Shown here one piece after another: positions 12,192-14,452 of a stretch of DNA of 14,452 bases. Below the pieces are notes generated by a model. The model searched no databases. It was not told where the DNA came from and saw only the letters and a list, made by a program, of their open reading frames with translations. The stretch spans positions 1 through 14,452 of the forward strand of contig JBAYNS010000019.1 in NCBI GenBank assembly GCA_041678625.1. Reading direction: 5' to 3'. The number at the start of each line of letters is the position of its first letter. Within the stretch, counting starts at the first letter, position 1. The position numbers and the translations under genes were made by a program. Source of the stretch: JBAYNS01 sp041678625. GTDB lineage: Bacteria; Patescibacteriota; Gracilibacteria; Peribacterales; Peribacteraceae.

Positions 12192-12265
12192 CCTTGGCTC
12201 GGTGTACTGGGCCCTCCTTTCGTCCCGCGTATGCTGGGCTACGGAAGGGTAGGCGGGATTCGGAC
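12192..12265 (+). repeat. copy D of the intergenic hairpin repeat family
   Basis: The blocks are ttggctcggtgtactgg, ccctccttt, cgtcccgcgtatgctggg, ctacggaagggt and ggcgggattcggac. It is in the same order and orientation as copies B and C. It ends 5 nt from the stop of the mosaic SLH gene (12271-12273) and abuts the next promoter. In the minus-strand mRNA it folds as CCCTTCCGT... against ACGAAAGGAGGG, a long imperfect hairpin without a T-run. Confidence 0.8.
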
Positions 12266-12270
12266 AGTCT

Positions 12271-14451
12271 CTATTCCATTGCCTCCTTCACCAGCGCAAT
12301 AATCTTTGCCACTTCTGCACGATTGATTGGATCATCTGGCCTGAACGTATTAAGCTCGTTCCCTTCACTGTCGGTATCACCTGTGATGAATCCAAAGAAT
12401 GCAGCCGTTGCAATCACATTGGCATACGGGTGACTGCGCGGTACATCAGAGAACTGTGCTGACTGTTTTGCAATCGGCAGTTTAAGAACTTCTAGAATTG
12501 TTTGTATCACTTCTCCTCTGGTCGCCGCAGTATGAACATCTCTCTCTAGAGAAAACACGGTTAGCCCTAGTTCTTCAGCTTTTGCTACGTAGGCATTCGC
12601 CCAGCTTCCTCGAGCAGAGATATTACGTGGTGGGGGTAATCCTGCAACATCGTACCCCGCAGATTCCAGTGCCATCTTGAGTACTTCTGCATAGGTGATG
12701 GGACTCACCACTCCAAATTCTCCTGTCGGCTTTCCTGCCTCATCCTTGTAGCCCTGTGCAATATTTTCCTCAATCAACATGGCAACATATGGTGTGAACC
12801 ACGCATCTATTGGCACATCACGGTAGAGGATAGGTGTTTCCTGAATGAAGGCGTACAACCTGCCTCGTTGTTGTGCGATGGTAGCGATCGGGCGAGGCGC
12901 AAACACTGCCATACTCTTCTGCGTTGCACGGTGTATCCTGCGTTCCTCACTGGAAAGGGAAACGGCAGGTTCTTTCTCCGCAGCAGCATGTTGCGGCTCC
13001 TCTACTACAGCAACCTCTTGCAACCTATCCCCTTGATACCGTGCGAGAATCGCAGACTTTGCAGCGGCAATACGTTCGCCCATCCCTGTAGCACTCCCTC
13101 GTCTTCCGCCGGCACTCTGGGTGCCAGTTGTATTGCTCGTATCAGATGCAGTGGAGACGGGCGTACCAAATATGCCGAACGATGAAAAAGCGACCGTGCT
13201 GCAGGTCAGCGTGTTGGCGGACGTATCTTGATTGCATGTCAGCTCTTCCCACACGGTTGACCCCGAGCCGAAGCGGTAGGTACCCAGAGAGGACTCAACG
13301 AGTCCGGAAACGTCTGCATCGGAATAGGTGAAGACGATTGTCAGTGATTCATCGAACTCGGTCACCGGGGTGAGATCCGGACAATACGCAGAGAGATTGT
13401 ATGCGTTGATGATCGTGTCGCGCCCGGAGGGCGAACCAAGTTCCGTTTTAACCGGAGCGGAAGTCAGTGCCTTGATCTGGAAGTATGCACCTGTCGAACA
13501 TGTGACATTGGTGGCGATGTATCCGATAGGAACAGTGAGCGATAGGGAGTTATCCGAGAGCATGATGCTGCCCGTCGAACCGTTGACATTGTGAATGACG
13601 TTCGACCCAGTGCTCACGCGGATCGTTGCGTCTCCTGCGCAGCCCGATGTGGTGAACGAACCGCCCGCTGTTGTGGAAGTATTGGATGTTGCGTCCGTCG
13701 AAACGACGGCGAAGTAATAGGTGGTGCAGGCCTGCAAGCCCGATACTGTTTTGGAATGCGAGATCACACGCGATGACGTGTCGGTTTCGGATGTGTTTGA
13801 TCCATACGATGTGCTGAGGCCGTACGATACCTTGGTGGACGTGTTTTCATCTGTCGTCCAAGTAATCAAGGCTGACGAAGTAGTAAGAGATCCACTTGCG
13901 ACGGCGCTGATGATGGGGGGCGTGCGGTCAGTGATCGTCACGTTCACGGTGATGATATCGGTTCCGCCGTTGCCGTCGGAGATCTGCACCACGAAGCTGT
14001 CCGATCCGTAGTAATCCGCTGTAGGTACGTATGAAATTTCTTTACTGTCGCCGTTGCCGCTCGTCAATGCCGTGCCGTGCGATGCGGCGCTCGAGATGCT
14101 CCAGCTGATGCTGTGGTAATCCGCGTCGGTTGCATTCAGCGTGAGCGAGAACGCCGTCAGATCAGCATCTTCGTCCATGGTCACCGATACGCTCGTACCT
14201 TCCGTAATGACGGGCGGCGTGTTCTCGGCGGTGAATTCGATGTTGCGGTAGGTTTCATTGCTTACACCGTCATCCGCGTCGGTGACGCGGAACGTGATGG
14301 TGCGGGTGGAGGTGTCGGGAGAATCGGCGCTGTTTGCGTAGCGCACGGAACGCAGTGCGGACTGGTAATTGGCGAGCGATGCCGAACCTACCAGGAGCAG
14401 CGTGTTGCCATTCAAAGTGCCAACGATGCCGTTTTGATCGGTGAAGAGCAG
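12271..14451 (-). CDS. Large mosaic surface protein with C-terminal SLH repeats (N-terminus outside window)
   Basis: The frame is open to the window edge, so 726 C-terminal residues of a longer protein are seen; a TTG at 14415 is internal. Numbering from there: a cadherin-like repeat end (1-63, SASLANYQSALRSVRYAN and TITFRVTDADDG), a second Ig/cadherin-like module (64-163, NTPPVI to DIITVNVTITD), a fibronectin type III module (164-260, ending in CTTYYFAVVSTDATSN), a beta-rich module (261-417, with SLTIVFTYSD and FSSFGIFG), a Gly/Ser and charged linker, then three SLH repeats (about 531-590, 600-647, 654-714; the third, FRPDDPINRAEVAKIIA, is the best). Such proteins are exported and held on the cell surface through the SLH end. 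By eye, codons upstream of about 13150 are more GC-rich than those of the linker and SLH part, suggesting a modular origin. Repeat D follows the stop. Confidence 0.85.
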   Translation of the reverse strand: MLFTDQNGIVGTLNGNTLLLVGSASLANYQSALRSVRYANSADSPDTSTRTITFRVTDADDGVSNETYRNIEFTAENTPPVITEGTSVSVTMDEDADLTAFSLTLNATDADYHSISWSISSAASHGTALTSGNGDSKEISYVPTADYYGSDSFVVQISDGNGGTDIITVNVTITDRTPPIISAVASGSLTTSSALITWTTDENTSTKVSYGLSTSYGSNTSETDTSSRVISHSKTVSGLQACTTYYFAVVSTDATSNTSTTAGGSFTTSGCAGDATIRVSTGSNVIHNVNGSTGSIMLSDNSLSLTVPIGYIATNVTCSTGAYFQIKALTSAPVKTELGSPSGRDTIINAYNLSAYCPDLTPVTEFDESLTIVFTYSDADVSGLVESSLGTYRFGSGSTVWEELTCNQDTSANTLTCSTVAFSSFGIFGTPVSTASDTSNTTGTQSAGGRRGSATGMGERIAAAKSAILARYQGDRLQEVAVVEEPQHAAAEKEPAVSLSSEERRIHRATQKSMAVFAPRPIATIAQQRGRLYAFIQETPILYRDVPIDAWFTPYVAMLIEENIAQGYKDEAGKPTGEFGVVSPITYAEVLKMALESAGYDVAGLPPPRNISARGSWANAYVAKAEELGLTVFSLERDVHTAATRGEVIQTILEVLKLPIAKQSAQFSDVPRSHPYANVIATAAFFGFITGDTDSEGNELNTFRPDDPINRAEVAKIIALVKEAME

Positions 14452-14452
14452 A

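Noticed and set aside
4056..12265. CRISPR array suggested by recurring hairpin repeats
   Set aside because: The copies are kilobases apart, differ from each other, occur in both orientations, and no cas gene is present.

Overview
The window looks like a piece of a bacterial chromosome from the Candidate Phyla Radiation (Patescibacteria), most likely a Peregrinibacteria/Peribacteria-type organism. This is an inference from gene content: surface proteins carrying SLH, CARDB and Fn3-like modules, a small cupin of a type common in these genomes, short secreted proteins of unknown function, and hairpin-forming intergenic repeats. TGA is used as a normal stop (for example at 565, 771 and 9130), so the UGA-to-Gly code of Gracilibacteria/Absconditabacteria does not apply. 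No rRNA, tRNA or CRISPR array was seen.

Layout. 2-565 (+) is the 3' end of an LssY_C-domain protein. It converges on a two-gene toxin-antitoxin operon (771-1905, -): an Xre-HTH/Panacea (DUF4065, SocA-like) antitoxin whose stop overlaps the start of a RelE/ParE-like toxin, with a near-consensus promoter and a candidate operator. Next is typA/bipA (2126-3928, -). It is preceded by a 37-codon ORF whose first 11 codons repeat the TypA N-terminus with only synonymous differences and whose stop overlaps the typA start. A structured leader of about 140 nt precedes gap (4439-5458, +), which ends in a strong intrinsic terminator. Two secreted or anchored proteins lie on the minus strand (a PsbP-like lipoprotein and a membrane-anchored two-cysteine protein). 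They are followed on the plus strand by a cupin, a divergent GNAT-like protein and a small cysteine-rich secreted protein. The right third holds two SLH surface proteins on the minus strand: a complete one with three CARDB-like modules, and a mosaic one cut by the window edge. Between the cysteine-rich gene and the first SLH gene is a broken fragment that reads like an HK97-family phage prohead protease.

A repeat family of about 70 bp occurs four times (near 4056, 7400, 9131 and 12192). Two copies abut the stop codon of a gene, and a different nested hairpin sits at the toxin stop. Most promoters that can be recognised lie 15-30 nt from the start codon and leave no room for, or show no, Shine-Dalgarno sequence. 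gap is the exception, with a long leader and a strong Shine-Dalgarno.

The items most worth a second look are the Panacea-RelE pair, the duplicated TypA N-terminus acting as a possible coupled leader ORF, the gap leader, the repeat family and the phage fossil.
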